Shown: positions 54,541 to 63,801 of the stretch, piece by piece | Layout of the letters: each line of letters begins with the position of its first letter | How positions within the stretch are numbered: the stretch's first letter is position 1 | Source of the DNA: CAZEHJ01 sp964512485 | Lineage (GTDB): Bacteria; Bacteroidota; Rhodothermia; Rhodothermales; UBA10348 | Reading direction: 5' to 3' | DNA length: 64,000 nucleotides | NCBI GenBank assembly: GCA_964512485.1 | Contig: CAZEHJ010000001.1 | Coordinates: 62,001 to 126,000 of the forward strand | Translations under genes and position numbers: made by a program | The notes under the pieces: generated by a model | The model's database searches: none | What the model was told of the DNA's origin: nothing | The model's input: the letters and a program-made list of their open reading frames with translations, nothing else

Positions 54541-56127
54541 ATGAGTTCCGAATTCTCGCTTGAGTACCTGGGCATTACGAACCAGAACATCTCTCGAAAT
54601 CTTTCGCGTGCGAAACTGTATCACGAAGCCCTCATGTATGATGAAGGGGCCGCCATTTCGCACCGGGGTGCGCTGATGCTTCGCTCTGGGGAAAAAACCG
54701 GAAGGAGCCCCAAGGACAAGCGCATTGTGGAGATAGAAGGCTTGACCGAAGATGTGTGGTGGGGGAAGATCAATATTCCTCTCGAACCCCGGAATTATGA
54801 GATCAATCGTGAGCGCGCGATTGACTATTTCAACGCAGTTGAGCGCTTGTATGTATTTGACGGGTACGCCGGGTGGGACCCGGAATATCAGATCAAAGTG
54901 CGGGTTATCTGTACCCGACCGTATCACGCGTTGTTTATGCGCAATATGCTGATTCGACCTACCTACGAGCAGTTCAAGGAGTTCGGAGAACCCGATTTCA
55001 CGATCATGAACGCGGGCAAATTCCCGGCCAATCAGCTGACCGACCAGATGTCGTCGAAAACCAGTATCGCCCTGAACTTCGAGCGGAAGGAGTTGACGAT
55101 TCTTGGTACGGAATACGCCGGTGAAATGAAAAAAGGCGTTTTCTCCATCATGCACTATATCATGCCCAAGCAGGGTGTGTTGTCCATGCACTGCAGCGCC
55201 AATGCTGGAGATGATGGTGACGTTTCGTTGTTCTTCGGTCTTTCCGGCACTGGGAAAACCACCTTGTCGGCCGATCCTCAGCGTCATCTGATTGGAGATG
55301 ACGAACATTGCTGGACCGACCGCGGTGTTTTCAACATCGAAGGCGGATGTTATGCTAAAGCTATCGGTCTGTCAGAAGAGTCTGAACCTGATATCTATGG
55401 GGCGATTCGGTTCGGAGCCGTTCTGGAAAACGTTATCTATGACCAGTACCGCCATGTCGTCGATTTCAATGATTCGTCTCTTACTGAAAACACACGGCTG
55501 GCGTATCCGATCGAGTATATCGAAAACGCCCTGATTCCCTGTGTTGGTGGTCATCCCAAAAATATCATCTTCCTTACCTACGATGCGTTTGGTGTGATGC
55601 CCCCGATCTCGAAAGTGACTCCAGATCAGGCCATGTATCATTTCATCTCGGGCTACACTGCCAAAGTGGCCGGAACAGAAATGGGCGTAGATGAGCCCCA
55701 GGCGACATTTTCAGCCTGTTTCGGAGACGCGTTTCTTGTGCTCCACCCGGCGAAATATGCCGAAATGCTTGCTGAGAAGATGCATCAGCACGGAGCAAAA
55801 GCCTGGCTCATCAATACGGGCATGACAGGAGGCGGATACGGTGAAGGGTCGCGCATGAAACTCTCCTATACGAGGGCCATCGTTGATGCCATTCACGCCG
55901 GTACACTTGATGACGTCGAGACGGTGGTGGATCCAGTATTCGGGGTAGAAGTGCCGACGTCAGTACCGGGTGTGCCTTCGGAGGTCCTCATCCCCCGCGA
56001 CACGTGGTCAGATGGCAGCAAGTACGACGCTGCAGCGAAGCGACTGGCGGGGCTGTTCAATGATAATTTTGAACAGTACAGGGAAGGAAGCTCGGACGCG
56101 ATCATCAACGCCGGACCAACCTCCTGA
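54541..56127 (+). CDS. pckA: Phosphoenolpyruvate carboxykinase (ATP)
   Basis: A 528-residue ATP-type PEPCK. The kinase-1a P-loop is FGLSGTGKTTLSAD; upstream features include RSGEKTGRSPKDK and the metal-site motif HYIMPKQGVLSMH; NTGMTGGGYGEGSRM and IVDAIHAG follow. It converts oxaloacetate and ATP to PEP, the entry to gluconeogenesis. Start at 54541, a full-length N-terminus. 186 bases from acs, with a terminator between, so independently transcribed. Confidence 0.97.
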   Translation: MSSEFSLEYLGITNQNISRNLSRAKLYHEALMYDEGAAISHRGALMLRSGEKTGRSPKDKRIVEIEGLTEDVWWGKINIPLEPRNYEINRERAIDYFNAVERLYVFDGYAGWDPEYQIKVRVICTRPYHALFMRNMLIRPTYEQFKEFGEPDFTIMNAGKFPANQLTDQMSSKTSIALNFERKELTILGTEYAGEMKKGVFSIMHYIMPKQGVLSMHCSANAGDDGDVSLFFGLSGTGKTTLSADPQRHLIGDDEHCWTDRGVFNIEGGCYAKAIGLSEESEPDIYGAIRFGAVLENVIYDQYRHVVDFNDSSLTENTRLAYPIEYIENALIPCVGGHPKNIIFLTYDAFGVMPPISKVTPDQAMYHFISGYTAKVAGTEMGVDEPQATFSACFGDAFLVLHPAKYAEMLAEKMHQHGAKAWLINTGMTGGGYGEGSRMKLSYTRAIVDAIHAGTLDDVETVVDPVFGVEVPTSVPGVPSEVLIPRDTWSDGSKYDAAAKRLAGLFNDNFEQYREGSSDAIINAGPTS

Positions 56128-56142
56128 ACGACAGACCGGGCG

Positions 56143-57063
56143 TCAGAGGGTAGCGGCAATATCGAGAGCTCCTTCGACGGGTGACCTGCGGGATCGAGAC
56201 AGAACAGCATCTGGAATCTCTCTCTTGATGGCTCGGGAGAGATGACGGGCGAACACGTCATTTTCGTTCAGGCCACCTGTAAGGCTGATCGGAGCATCCT
56301 TCATTGTTAACCTGCGGACAAGACGGGCGCATTGCGACGCCAAGCGCTGACAGTCATCCGAGATGATGCCCGCTGCGCCGCCGTCTGAAGCTTCGAGTAG
56401 TTCGAGAACGGTCGGGGCCAGTTCAGAGACATTGATTCCACCTCGATAAACCTTATCCAAAACCGCGTCAATTGTGGTCTCTGGACTCCCGAGTTTTTCA
56501 AGTATCCGTTCTCCGAATGGGGACCGTTCACCATTTTCGAGTTCGATGAGGACGTGTCGAATTGCGGCGGCACCGATCGAAGTCCCGCTGGCCGGATCGC
56601 CCAAGCCCGGCCCCCAGCCACCAGCACGCTGGACATCGGAACTCGCCGAATTCCGGCCATAACATCCCGAGCCTGTGCCGGTAATCACGATGATTCCCGC
56701 GGCACGTGGAAATGCCGCTTCCAGAGCTACCACGGCATCGGAAACGACCATGATATGATCCGCTTCGATGCCCCAGCGATTCATCAGAAAGTCCCGGCAC
56801 TCAGACTGAAACTGCGCCGATCCTCCACCCGCGGCCCCCAGGCAGCACCTGATTGACCGTGCGTCGACACCATCGGGAAGAATGTTCTCAACCTGGGCGG
56901 CAAACGCAGACGAAAAAGCTGTTGAATCGCCTTTTGCAACGTTAAAGCTCTCACCGGTGGCCTCAACAGAAAAGGACCCACGGCGACACATGATGGCCAG
57001 TTTGCTGCCACCCGCATCCGCCCCGACAAGTACAGGTTCTGAAACGTCTGCTGATGGGCTCAT
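56143..57063 (-). CDS. BadF/BadG-type N-acetylglucosamine kinase-like protein
   Basis: A 306-residue ASKHA-fold ATPase. Phosphate-1 motif VGADAGGSK, phosphate-2 region VVITGTGSGCYG, then GGWGPGLGDPASGTSIG (typical of GlcNAc kinase) and adenosine motif ISLTGGLNEND. Related proteins phosphorylate GlcNAc or activate dehydratases; the GWGPxLGD element favours a sugar kinase. Its start overlaps the end of the penicillin-acylase-like gene by 4 bases (ATGA), so the two are translationally coupled. Confidence 0.85.
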   Translation of the reverse strand: MSPSADVSEPVLVGADAGGSKLAIMCRRGSFSVEATGESFNVAKGDSTAFSSAFAAQVENILPDGVDARSIRCCLGAAGGGSAQFQSECRDFLMNRWGIEADHIMVVSDAVVALEAAFPRAAGIIVITGTGSGCYGRNSASSDVQRAGGWGPGLGDPASGTSIGAAAIRHVLIELENGERSPFGERILEKLGSPETTIDAVLDKVYRGGINVSELAPTVLELLEASDGGAAGIISDDCQRLASQCARLVRRLTMKDAPISLTGGLNENDVFARHLSRAIKREIPDAVLSRSRRSPVEGALDIAATL

Positions 57064-58955
57064 TCGTCGGCCGGATTCAAAGTTGTCGAAAATGCGCTTT
57101 CGCTTCGCTGGAATGTCTGCAATTCTGGTGGTCGATCAGCCGTAATAAACGTACCCAGAAAAACGTCAAATTCAACAGAAGGGCGTCTGAATAGGAACTC
57201 TCCCCCCAAGTTTGCGATGGCACCTTCCCACGCAGAAGTGATTGGAAGTCTCTGGGGAAGCCGGACAGCTCCCCACATGAAAGTCTGGGGGTGACCTGGA
57301 CCTGACATCAGTACGGGCTGGTATTTGTTGTAGAACGATGTTTCGGTTCGGCCAGCATCGGCCGGCAGAGAAGTGGTTCCGGGAAAGCGCACGCTTCGTT
57401 CCTGAACGTTTTCCCATCTCCACGAACTCATATCAGTGCCATATCGGGCGCTGAGCCGGCGAACGGTCTCATGCAATTGACCTACCAACGTCGAATTATT
57501 GGAAGGGTATCCCGGCATCACGTCCCGAATCATTGTTTCAGCAATCGAAGCACCTGTTTCTGCAGCACCGTACACATGATTCCAATTAGTCAGATACCTC
57601 AGTGCTTCCGAGTCGGCCTCGTCGGTGAGAAGAGAATCCGGTATGCGCGCAATCAAATCTGGAATGTCTTCCCGGGCTGCCTGACTGAAGTGATTTTCGA
57701 GCAGATCGCTGGCCGAACCGGGCGAACCGAGCATTTCCACGGTGCGGACGGGTGAAAGCGATTCATCAGCCGAGGTGACGAATAAAACTCCACTCTCATC
57801 TCTGAATACGGTTTCGGGAGCCCCCATGACCTCCCACACCTCTCCTCGGGTAGCCAGACCGGAAAGTGATAAAAGTGTAGGACGCGGCGCATTGCCCTTC
57901 AGGGCAGCCACCCATTCGGCCGTATCCGAACCCGATTCGAATCCCGTCCAGGAGATCACTTCAACATTTTCTCCGGAAGATGCTCGATCCGAGTCTCTGA
58001 GAAGCATAGCGTTTCCCATCCGCCACGTCGTGACCAGCTCTTCCCTTTCTGCATGGTCAATTCGATCGAGATGGCGCACCAATGGCGTTTCTCCAGTGAG
58101 GACATTTTCCCTGTTCGCAGTTCCTCCAAGGAGAAGGGCCCATGAATCGGCGTGAGTCCTTCCAACAGGAGTCACCAACGTTCCTGGCACGGTCAATCCC
58201 GAAAAGGACCCTGAAGCATAGTCCAACTCTGTTTCGACAAAAAACGGCACACCGGAATCTCCCGTACCGTATCTGGTCGCTATGAAGTTGAGGTCGTCGT
58301 TCTGGACTGCGGTAACTGAATTGATATCAAAACCATAGATGTGCAGCAATTCGCGTAATGAACGATCCGCCCGGGCCGTCGGAATTGCTTCTTCCCGGGC
58401 AAAAGCTTCGCCAGCGATCCACGAGAACAGGCGCTCAACAGCAATTGTGTGCCAAGGTTGCCATGGTGCCGATTCAATATCGAGGAGCAGAAATGGTGTC
58501 CCACGATTCAAATCATTGCTGGAGATGGCGAGATTGATGCCAGTCGTGTACTTATTGAGAGATTCACGAGATTCGGCATCCATGGAATCCCACGCTTTGA
58601 TGGCATCGTCGGCTATATCGAGTTGCTTCATCAGCCGATCAATTTCGACCGCGTTCTCCCCGAACCACTCAGCCAATTCTCCGAGAGCCGTCTTTCGCCA
58701 GAGAACCATCTGCCAGGATCGAGAGCGGACATGTCCATAGCCGAGCGCGATGAGCGCGTCATCGAACGATGACGCGCTCACACTGAGCGTACCCTGGGAA
58801 GACCATGAAATCAGAGCCGGCCGTTCGACTGCTTCAGTTTCAATTGACCGCGGTGCCTGGGGACCTGCTGAAAATGCAAGGTACATCACGATAAATCCGG
58901 TCAGGACGAAGCCTGACAGAATCAAGACCAGTATGAAACCAATGCGTTTGGCCAT
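57060..58955 (-). CDS. Penicillin-acylase-family-like protein, Ser nucleophile apparently missing
   Basis: A 631-residue protein with an N-terminal membrane anchor (GFILVLILSGFVLTGFIVMY). The alpha-chain pattern of the Ntn-hydrolase penicillin acylases is clear (ALIALGYGHVRSRSWQM, KYTTGINLAI). In active members the beta chain begins with a Ser in a G-SNNW context. Here the aligned stretch is HADSW (residues 268-272), with Ala269 in the Ser position and no nearby substitute except Ser271. It is shorter than usual (631 against ~750-850). Probably a non-catalytic or altered-mechanism homologue. Coupled to the sugar kinase gene by a 4-base overlap. Confidence 0.75.
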   Translation of the reverse strand: MAKRIGFILVLILSGFVLTGFIVMYLAFSAGPQAPRSIETEAVERPALISWSSQGTLSVSASSFDDALIALGYGHVRSRSWQMVLWRKTALGELAEWFGENAVEIDRLMKQLDIADDAIKAWDSMDAESRESLNKYTTGINLAISSNDLNRGTPFLLLDIESAPWQPWHTIAVERLFSWIAGEAFAREEAIPTARADRSLRELLHIYGFDINSVTAVQNDDLNFIATRYGTGDSGVPFFVETELDYASGSFSGLTVPGTLVTPVGRTHADSWALLLGGTANRENVLTGETPLVRHLDRIDHAEREELVTTWRMGNAMLLRDSDRASSGENVEVISWTGFESGSDTAEWVAALKGNAPRPTLLSLSGLATRGEVWEVMGAPETVFRDESGVLFVTSADESLSPVRTVEMLGSPGSASDLLENHFSQAAREDIPDLIARIPDSLLTDEADSEALRYLTNWNHVYGAAETGASIAETMIRDVMPGYPSNNSTLVGQLHETVRRLSARYGTDMSSWRWENVQERSVRFPGTTSLPADAGRTETSFYNKYQPVLMSGPGHPQTFMWGAVRLPQRLPITSAWEGAIANLGGEFLFRRPSVEFDVFLGTFITADRPPELQTFQRSESAFSTTLNPADE

Positions 58956-59016
58956 TCAATTCAGATGAATCATTTAAACGGGAAGATTCGGTTTACCCGC
59001 TGGGAGAGTTGGTTGA

Positions 59017-60693
59017 TCAGTTGCCAGGATTCAGATAGGCCTCAAATTCAAGCCGGTTCCTCGCGTTCAGGCATCCACCGGCCGTCAACCCGCCTTTTCG
59101 GGCCACGGCGACACCCCATTTCATCAGGTCCAGCTGCTCGATGGAATGTGCATCCGGATTTATGGCTACCGGTATGTCCAATTCACAGGCCAGCTCAATC
59201 CATCTCCAGTCCAGGTCGAGGCGATACGGGTTGGCATTCAGTTCGATCGAAACACCATGAGACGCACAGGCTTGTAGAACCGCCTCGTGATTGAGGGGAT
59301 ACCCTTCTCTTTTCAGAATGAGTCGCCCGGTCGGATGGCCTAGAATGGTCGTGTACGGATTGGATACCGCCCGAATAACGCGTTCCGTGGCCTCCGCTTC
59401 GCTCATGTTGAAGCCGACATGGACGCTGGCCACAATGAAGTCGAATTCAGCCAGGACTTCGTCTTCGTAGTCGAGGCTCCCGTCTTTCAGGATGTCGCTT
59501 TCCACACCGAAAAAGACTCTGAACGGAGATCCACCATCACTCGCAAATTCCTCATTCATTTGTTGGATTTCGACCTTCTGCCTCATCAGAGTCTCTGCCG
59601 ACATGCCGTTGGCAATTTTCAGAGACTGGCTGTGATCACAGATGCCGAAATACTCAAAACCGCGATCGCGACACGCGAGAGACATTTCTCTCAGTGTATG
59701 GGCCCCATCCGAATACGTCGAGTGATTGTGCAATACGCCACGAAGATCCGAGTCATCAATCAGGTCGAGGGCTGCCAGATCAGCAGCACGCTCGAAAGCG
59801 GCAGACAGGTCGCGCAATTCAGGAGCGACATAGGGCACGGATGCTGACTGAAACAGGGCCGCCTCGTCTGCGCTGCCCGTTGTGGATGGTACAGAAGCCG
59901 TCCAATCCTGAACGAAGGATTCGGGGCCCGTCTTATGCAAAACTGCTTCGGCATAATCGGCTGGCGTCGCACAGAATACCTCCAGACCCAGACCATCTTC
60001 GAGACGACCTTTCAGCAATAGTCCTCCTGACTCCTGATTCGCTTCGAACGTGACACCCGGCAGCTCCAACGGGGACGGATTCGCCATCGCAGCCACAAAA
60101 GAAATGGTCTCGACGATTTCCATTTTCCTGCGCATTTCTCCCGCCAGCGCGACCTGGGTGATCTGAGGGTGGTCGTTCAGCAGGGCCTCGAAATGAAAGG
60201 CGAGAGGATACGCTTCTGCGCACCTGCGTTTGCCCTGGTAAGAGCGCAATTGGGAAATGTTTTCGAGGATGCTGTTCTGGCTTTTTTCTGCAAATCCGTC
60301 CAGTTCCGCAATTCTTCCCGCGACGGCGGCTGCTTCCAGATCATCAAGCGATTGTATTCCGAGCGTTTGCCAGAGGACCCGGGCTTTCTTGGCTCCAAGG
60401 CCTTTGACAGAAAGCACGTCGAGCAGTCCCGGCGGAAGAGCTCCCAGAAGGCTGTCTCTTACTTCGAAAGAACCGTAAGCCAGGATCTCCCGAATCTGTG
60501 CTTCAAGCCCGCTCCCGATTCCTTTGATGGCGGTCAACTGACCCGATTCAAGCAGCTCAGTTACAGGCTCTTCGAGGCGTTCGATGGTGCGGGCAGCGTT
60601 GGAAAGAGCCCTCGCCCTGAACATATTTCCACCCGTGAGCTCGATGAGCGCGGCGGTTTCCTTGAGGGGCTTGGCCAGTGCTTTGTTCGTCAT
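59017..60693 (-). CDS. PolX-family protein with degenerate polymerase site and intact PHP domain
   Basis: A 558-residue PolX. N-terminal 8-kDa-like domain with helix-hairpin-helix motifs (LTAIKGIGSGLE; LLDVLSVKGLGAKKA). The polymerase palm at 184-200 reads AGEMRRKMEIVETISF: the usual Gly-Ser becomes Gly185-Glu186 and both metal-binding Asp of the G-D-x-D motif become Thr196 and Ser198. The third Asp aligns with Glu238. The C-terminal PHP domain (about 325-555) keeps its metal motifs (HNHSTYSDG, CDHS, HPTGRL, NANPYRLD, NPDAHS). It probably acts as a 3'-5' exonuclease/phosphoesterase without polymerase activity (inference). Confidence 0.88.
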   Translation of the reverse strand: MTNKALAKPLKETAALIELTGGNMFRARALSNAARTIERLEEPVTELLESGQLTAIKGIGSGLEAQIREILAYGSFEVRDSLLGALPPGLLDVLSVKGLGAKKARVLWQTLGIQSLDDLEAAAVAGRIAELDGFAEKSQNSILENISQLRSYQGKRRCAEAYPLAFHFEALLNDHPQITQVALAGEMRRKMEIVETISFVAAMANPSPLELPGVTFEANQESGGLLLKGRLEDGLGLEVFCATPADYAEAVLHKTGPESFVQDWTASVPSTTGSADEAALFQSASVPYVAPELRDLSAAFERAADLAALDLIDDSDLRGVLHNHSTYSDGAHTLREMSLACRDRGFEYFGICDHSQSLKIANGMSAETLMRQKVEIQQMNEEFASDGGSPFRVFFGVESDILKDGSLDYEDEVLAEFDFIVASVHVGFNMSEAEATERVIRAVSNPYTTILGHPTGRLILKREGYPLNHEAVLQACASHGVSIELNANPYRLDLDWRWIELACELDIPVAINPDAHSIEQLDLMKWGVAVARKGGLTAGGCLNARNRLEFEAYLNPGN

Positions 60694-60964
60694 GAGGGCG
60701 CGTTAAAACTCAACCATTGGTGGTGCCGAATGTGCGGATTCAATCTACGCAATCCGCACTCTATCTCATTCCCAAAAACAGCGCAAGATATCATCCTGAT
60801 CGAGGTGCAAAAAACGTGACCTGTTTCATTTGAGGGATCAATCACGTTTCGCCTTCCGTAAAGGCGGTCAAAACACACGATCCTGATCTGCATAATTTTC
60901 AGAATTGATGGTTTTCAAGCGTTTCTTGCATTGTCATAATGAGAGAGAGTACCCGGAGAGCGAT
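60694..60964. other. Divergent intergenic region polX / ctpA
   Basis: 270 bases with no gene and no clear repeat. A TAATTTTC stretch near 60892 resembles the -7 box TAnnTTTG, but no upstream TTG lies at the right distance. Confidence 0.3.
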
Positions 60965-62692
60965 ATGCCTTTGAACCAACAGAATCAAAACAAACCTCAA
61001 AGAACCATGACTTCCTTTGTCACAAAGAAGAAGTCCTTCCTGCTTACGGTGACAATTCTGGGCTCCGTTCTATTGGGCGTCCAATTGGAAAGCCGGGTTC
61101 TGAACGTAGATCCGACCAAAGCGCTTAAAAAAATTGAGAACGTGTTCTATCTGATCAATGAGCGCTATGTGGATGAGGTTGACGCTTCTGCCGTTGCCCA
61201 GAGCGCGATCAAAGGGATGTTGACGGATCTCGATCCTCACAGCCTCTACTTTGATATCGAGCAACTGCAGGGCGAGAATGAACAGTTCGATGCAGCATTT
61301 GAGGGAATTGGTATCTCCTATGAATTGCTTCCCGGAATTGACGGAGCGGATACGCTCGCGGTTCTGAACGTTCTTCCCGGAGGACCAAGCGAGGAAGTGG
61401 GACTCCAGTCAGGAGACCGCATTTTGCTGGTTGATGGACGCAGCACGATAGGATATTCAACTGTCGATGTTCAGAAAAACCTGAAAGGACCCCGTGGTTC
61501 TGAAGTGACGATATCTGTACACCGACCAGGCGTTGCCCAGATGATCAATTTTGACATTGTCCGCGACAAGATTCCTATTTATACGCTCGATGCTGCATAC
61601 ATGATGGAGAACGGGACGGGGTACATCCGTCTCAACCGTTTCGCCCGAACGACTTACAACGAATTCATGTCCAGCCTGAGGCAGTTGAAGGCCCGCGGCA
61701 TGGAAAGAGTGGTGCTTGACCTTCGCGGAAACAGAGGCGGATACATGGAAATGGCCGTCCGTATTTCGGATGAGTTTCTTACGGAGGGGCAGCTGATTGT
61801 CTCTCAAAAAGGGACCACAGAGGACAGTCATGATTCGTTCTATGCGACAAGTGGTGGCCTCTGGGAATCTGGTCCAGTGATGGTGCTCGTTGATGGAGGA
61901 TCTGCGTCTGCCAGTGAAATCGTTGCCGGCGCTTTGCAGGATCATGATCGTGGTCTGGTTGTGGGCCAGCGCACCTTCGGAAAGGGTCTCGTCCAGAAGC
62001 AGTACACGTTGACAGACGGGAGCGCGCTTCGATTGACGGTAGCACGCTACTATACCCCTTTAGGTCGCTTGATCCAGACGGATTACGACGATGGTGACCG
62101 GATTGATTACTATGCCAGCAAGGCATCCCAGCGCCGGAAAGACGGTACCCAGACGGCCGAAGCCTTGCTCGCAGACGTTGCCGACTCGCTGAAATACGAG
62201 ACTCCCTCCGGAAGGACCGTCATCGCTGGTGGCGGCATCATCCCGGACTTCATCGTTCCACCGGACAGCCTTTCGCCTATGATGCGGGCCGTCCTTGGTC
62301 CGAGTCTTGAGAATCTGTTCATCAGGACCTGGGTTGACCTGTATGGGGCGTCCATCAAGCAGACCTGGGGAGATACCCAGGATCGATTCGTGGCTTCGTA
62401 TATGGTGAGCGACGAAATGGTCGAGGCATTCCTCTCGTATGCAGCGGAAAAGGGAGTGGTGATCGGCAATCGTCCGACAAGCGCTGAAGCGAGTGTGACC
62501 TTCACCGAGTCTGATCTGGACGCAGATCGCATCCAGCTCTACACGCTACTGAAGGGGCGTCTCGCTACACGGCTATATGATCGAAGTGCCTGGTATCCGG
62601 TCTGGAGAAAGGTGGATCATCTTTTGATTGAGTCACAGAAACTATGGGATCCGGCAGATGATCTGGCTTCGCACTATGCGTTGGCCAGATAG
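60965..62692 (+). CDS. Carboxy-terminal processing peptidase (S41, CtpA/Prc type)
   Basis: 575 residues from the ATG at 60965, which has GGAGAG before it; an earlier ATG at 60905 adds a low-complexity stretch. One membrane anchor (FLLTVTILGSVLLGVQL), then the N-terminal helix bundle. A PDZ domain (about 85-180, GIGISYELLPG) and an S41 catalytic domain (about 180-390) follow, with the Ser in GGSASASEIVAG and the Lys in GKGLVQKQ. The C-terminal extension (about 400-575) is not assigned. Known role: periplasmic proteolysis of C-termini. Divergent from polX. Confidence 0.93.
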   Translation: MPLNQQNQNKPQRTMTSFVTKKKSFLLTVTILGSVLLGVQLESRVLNVDPTKALKKIENVFYLINERYVDEVDASAVAQSAIKGMLTDLDPHSLYFDIEQLQGENEQFDAAFEGIGISYELLPGIDGADTLAVLNVLPGGPSEEVGLQSGDRILLVDGRSTIGYSTVDVQKNLKGPRGSEVTISVHRPGVAQMINFDIVRDKIPIYTLDAAYMMENGTGYIRLNRFARTTYNEFMSSLRQLKARGMERVVLDLRGNRGGYMEMAVRISDEFLTEGQLIVSQKGTTEDSHDSFYATSGGLWESGPVMVLVDGGSASASEIVAGALQDHDRGLVVGQRTFGKGLVQKQYTLTDGSALRLTVARYYTPLGRLIQTDYDDGDRIDYYASKASQRRKDGTQTAEALLADVADSLKYETPSGRTVIAGGGIIPDFIVPPDSLSPMMRAVLGPSLENLFIRTWVDLYGASIKQTWGDTQDRFVASYMVSDEMVEAFLSYAAEKGVVIGNRPTSAEASVTFTESDLDADRIQLYTLLKGRLATRLYDRSAWYPVWRKVDHLLIESQKLWDPADDLASHYALAR

Positions 62693-63038
62693 CATCGAAA
62701 CGTCGTTGTCCTGATCGTTTGGGAGTGACAGCACAATTATTTCATAAAGGAGCCCCAGAGGAGCAACTTGACCATTCCTGTCGTGTCTAGCGTGGTGAAT
62801 GGTGAGTCCGACCGGGGGGCCGTTATCAATTCGTATTCAAAGGAGTAATCCTTGCATTGACAAACGGCTGTTGATTGGCTTATTATTCGGCCTGCTTTTG
62901 CGGCCGTTCAAAACTTGTCGTCTGATGAGTGAGCGGCCGTTTGACTGATTGGGGTTTTGGTCTAACCATGACGGGCTCCCACCAGCATATCAAAACCATC
63001 AACAACAATTCTGTTCTGTAATAGGAGGGAAGACTTCC
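62693..63038. other. 346-base intergenic region before exbB
   Basis: No gene. GCGGCCGTT occurs at 62900-62908 and 62933-62941 (33-bp offset); its CGGCCG core is palindromic, so the two could form a hairpin. A promoter for the exb genes is expected here. Confidence 0.4.
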
Positions 63039-63734
63039 ATGACGTTTATCAACCTGCTTATGATGTTGCCGCAGGAAGCGGCTGACGATGGAGGACTAGT
63101 CAACGTTCTCGTTCAGCGTTTCAACGAGGGTGGCGATTTCATGTGGCCGGTACTGATCTCGTTGATCATCGGTCTCGCCATCGCATTCGAGCGCATCATT
63201 ACGCTCAACCGAGCCGATATCAACACGAGAAAGTTTATCGTCCAGGTTAAAGGTTCTCTTGAAGAAGGCGGCATCTCAGCTGCTGAAGAAGTTTGCGCCA
63301 ACACTCGCGGCCCTGTCGCATCTGTGTTTCAGGCTGGTCTTCTTCGTCACGATGAAGGAATCGAAGCTGTTGAAAAGGCAGTTGTGTCTTACGGCTCGAT
63401 TGAGATGAGCTTCCTCGAGAGAGGACTTGTCTGGCTGTCACTGTTCATCTCACTGGCTCCGATGTTTGGATTCCTCGGAACGGTTGTAGGGATGGTCGAA
63501 GCCTTCGATGCTATTGAATCAGCCGGTGATATCTCCCCGAGCCTCGTGGCCGGTGGTATCAAGGTTGCTCTTCTGACGACGGTGTTTGGTCTGATTACGG
63601 CCATCATTCTGCAGTTCTTCTACAATTACATCACGTCGAAAATCGACCGCATCGTGATTGACATGGAAGAAGCTTCGATCGAGCTCATTGACTCGCTCGT
63701 TCTGCTGAACGCCGGAAGCCCATCGGGCAACTAA
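63039..63734 (+). CDS. exbB: MotA/TolQ/ExbB proton channel family protein
   Basis: A 231-residue, three-helix ExbB-like protein. The start is ATG 63039, ten bases after a strong AGGAGG (63023-63028); the open frame before it (from 62949) is not translated. Family core: LAPMFGFLGTVVGMVEAFDAI and GGIKVALLTTVFGLITAI, with the conserved Thr/Pro pattern. It assembles with ExbD-type proteins to use the proton gradient to energise TonB or Tol/Pal systems at the outer membrane. Start of an operon that runs off the window. Confidence 0.93.
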   Translation: MTFINLLMMLPQEAADDGGLVNVLVQRFNEGGDFMWPVLISLIIGLAIAFERIITLNRADINTRKFIVQVKGSLEEGGISAAEEVCANTRGPVASVFQAGLLRHDEGIEAVEKAVVSYGSIEMSFLERGLVWLSLFISLAPMFGFLGTVVGMVEAFDAIESAGDISPSLVAGGIKVALLTTVFGLITAIILQFFYNYITSKIDRIVIDMEEASIELIDSLVLLNAGSPSGN

Positions 63735-63758
63735 CACCGAATCAAGAATTTGAATTCT

Positions 63759-63776
63759 CCGGCCCGCTTGGGCCGG
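63759..63776. promoter_or_regulatory. Short GC hairpin after exbB
   Basis: CCGGCCC, loop GCTT, GGGCCGG between exbB and the next gene. No T-tract, so probably mRNA stability or partial termination within the operon. Confidence 0.4.
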
Positions 63777-63801
63777 GTGGATTCCTTTAACACACAATAA
63801 C

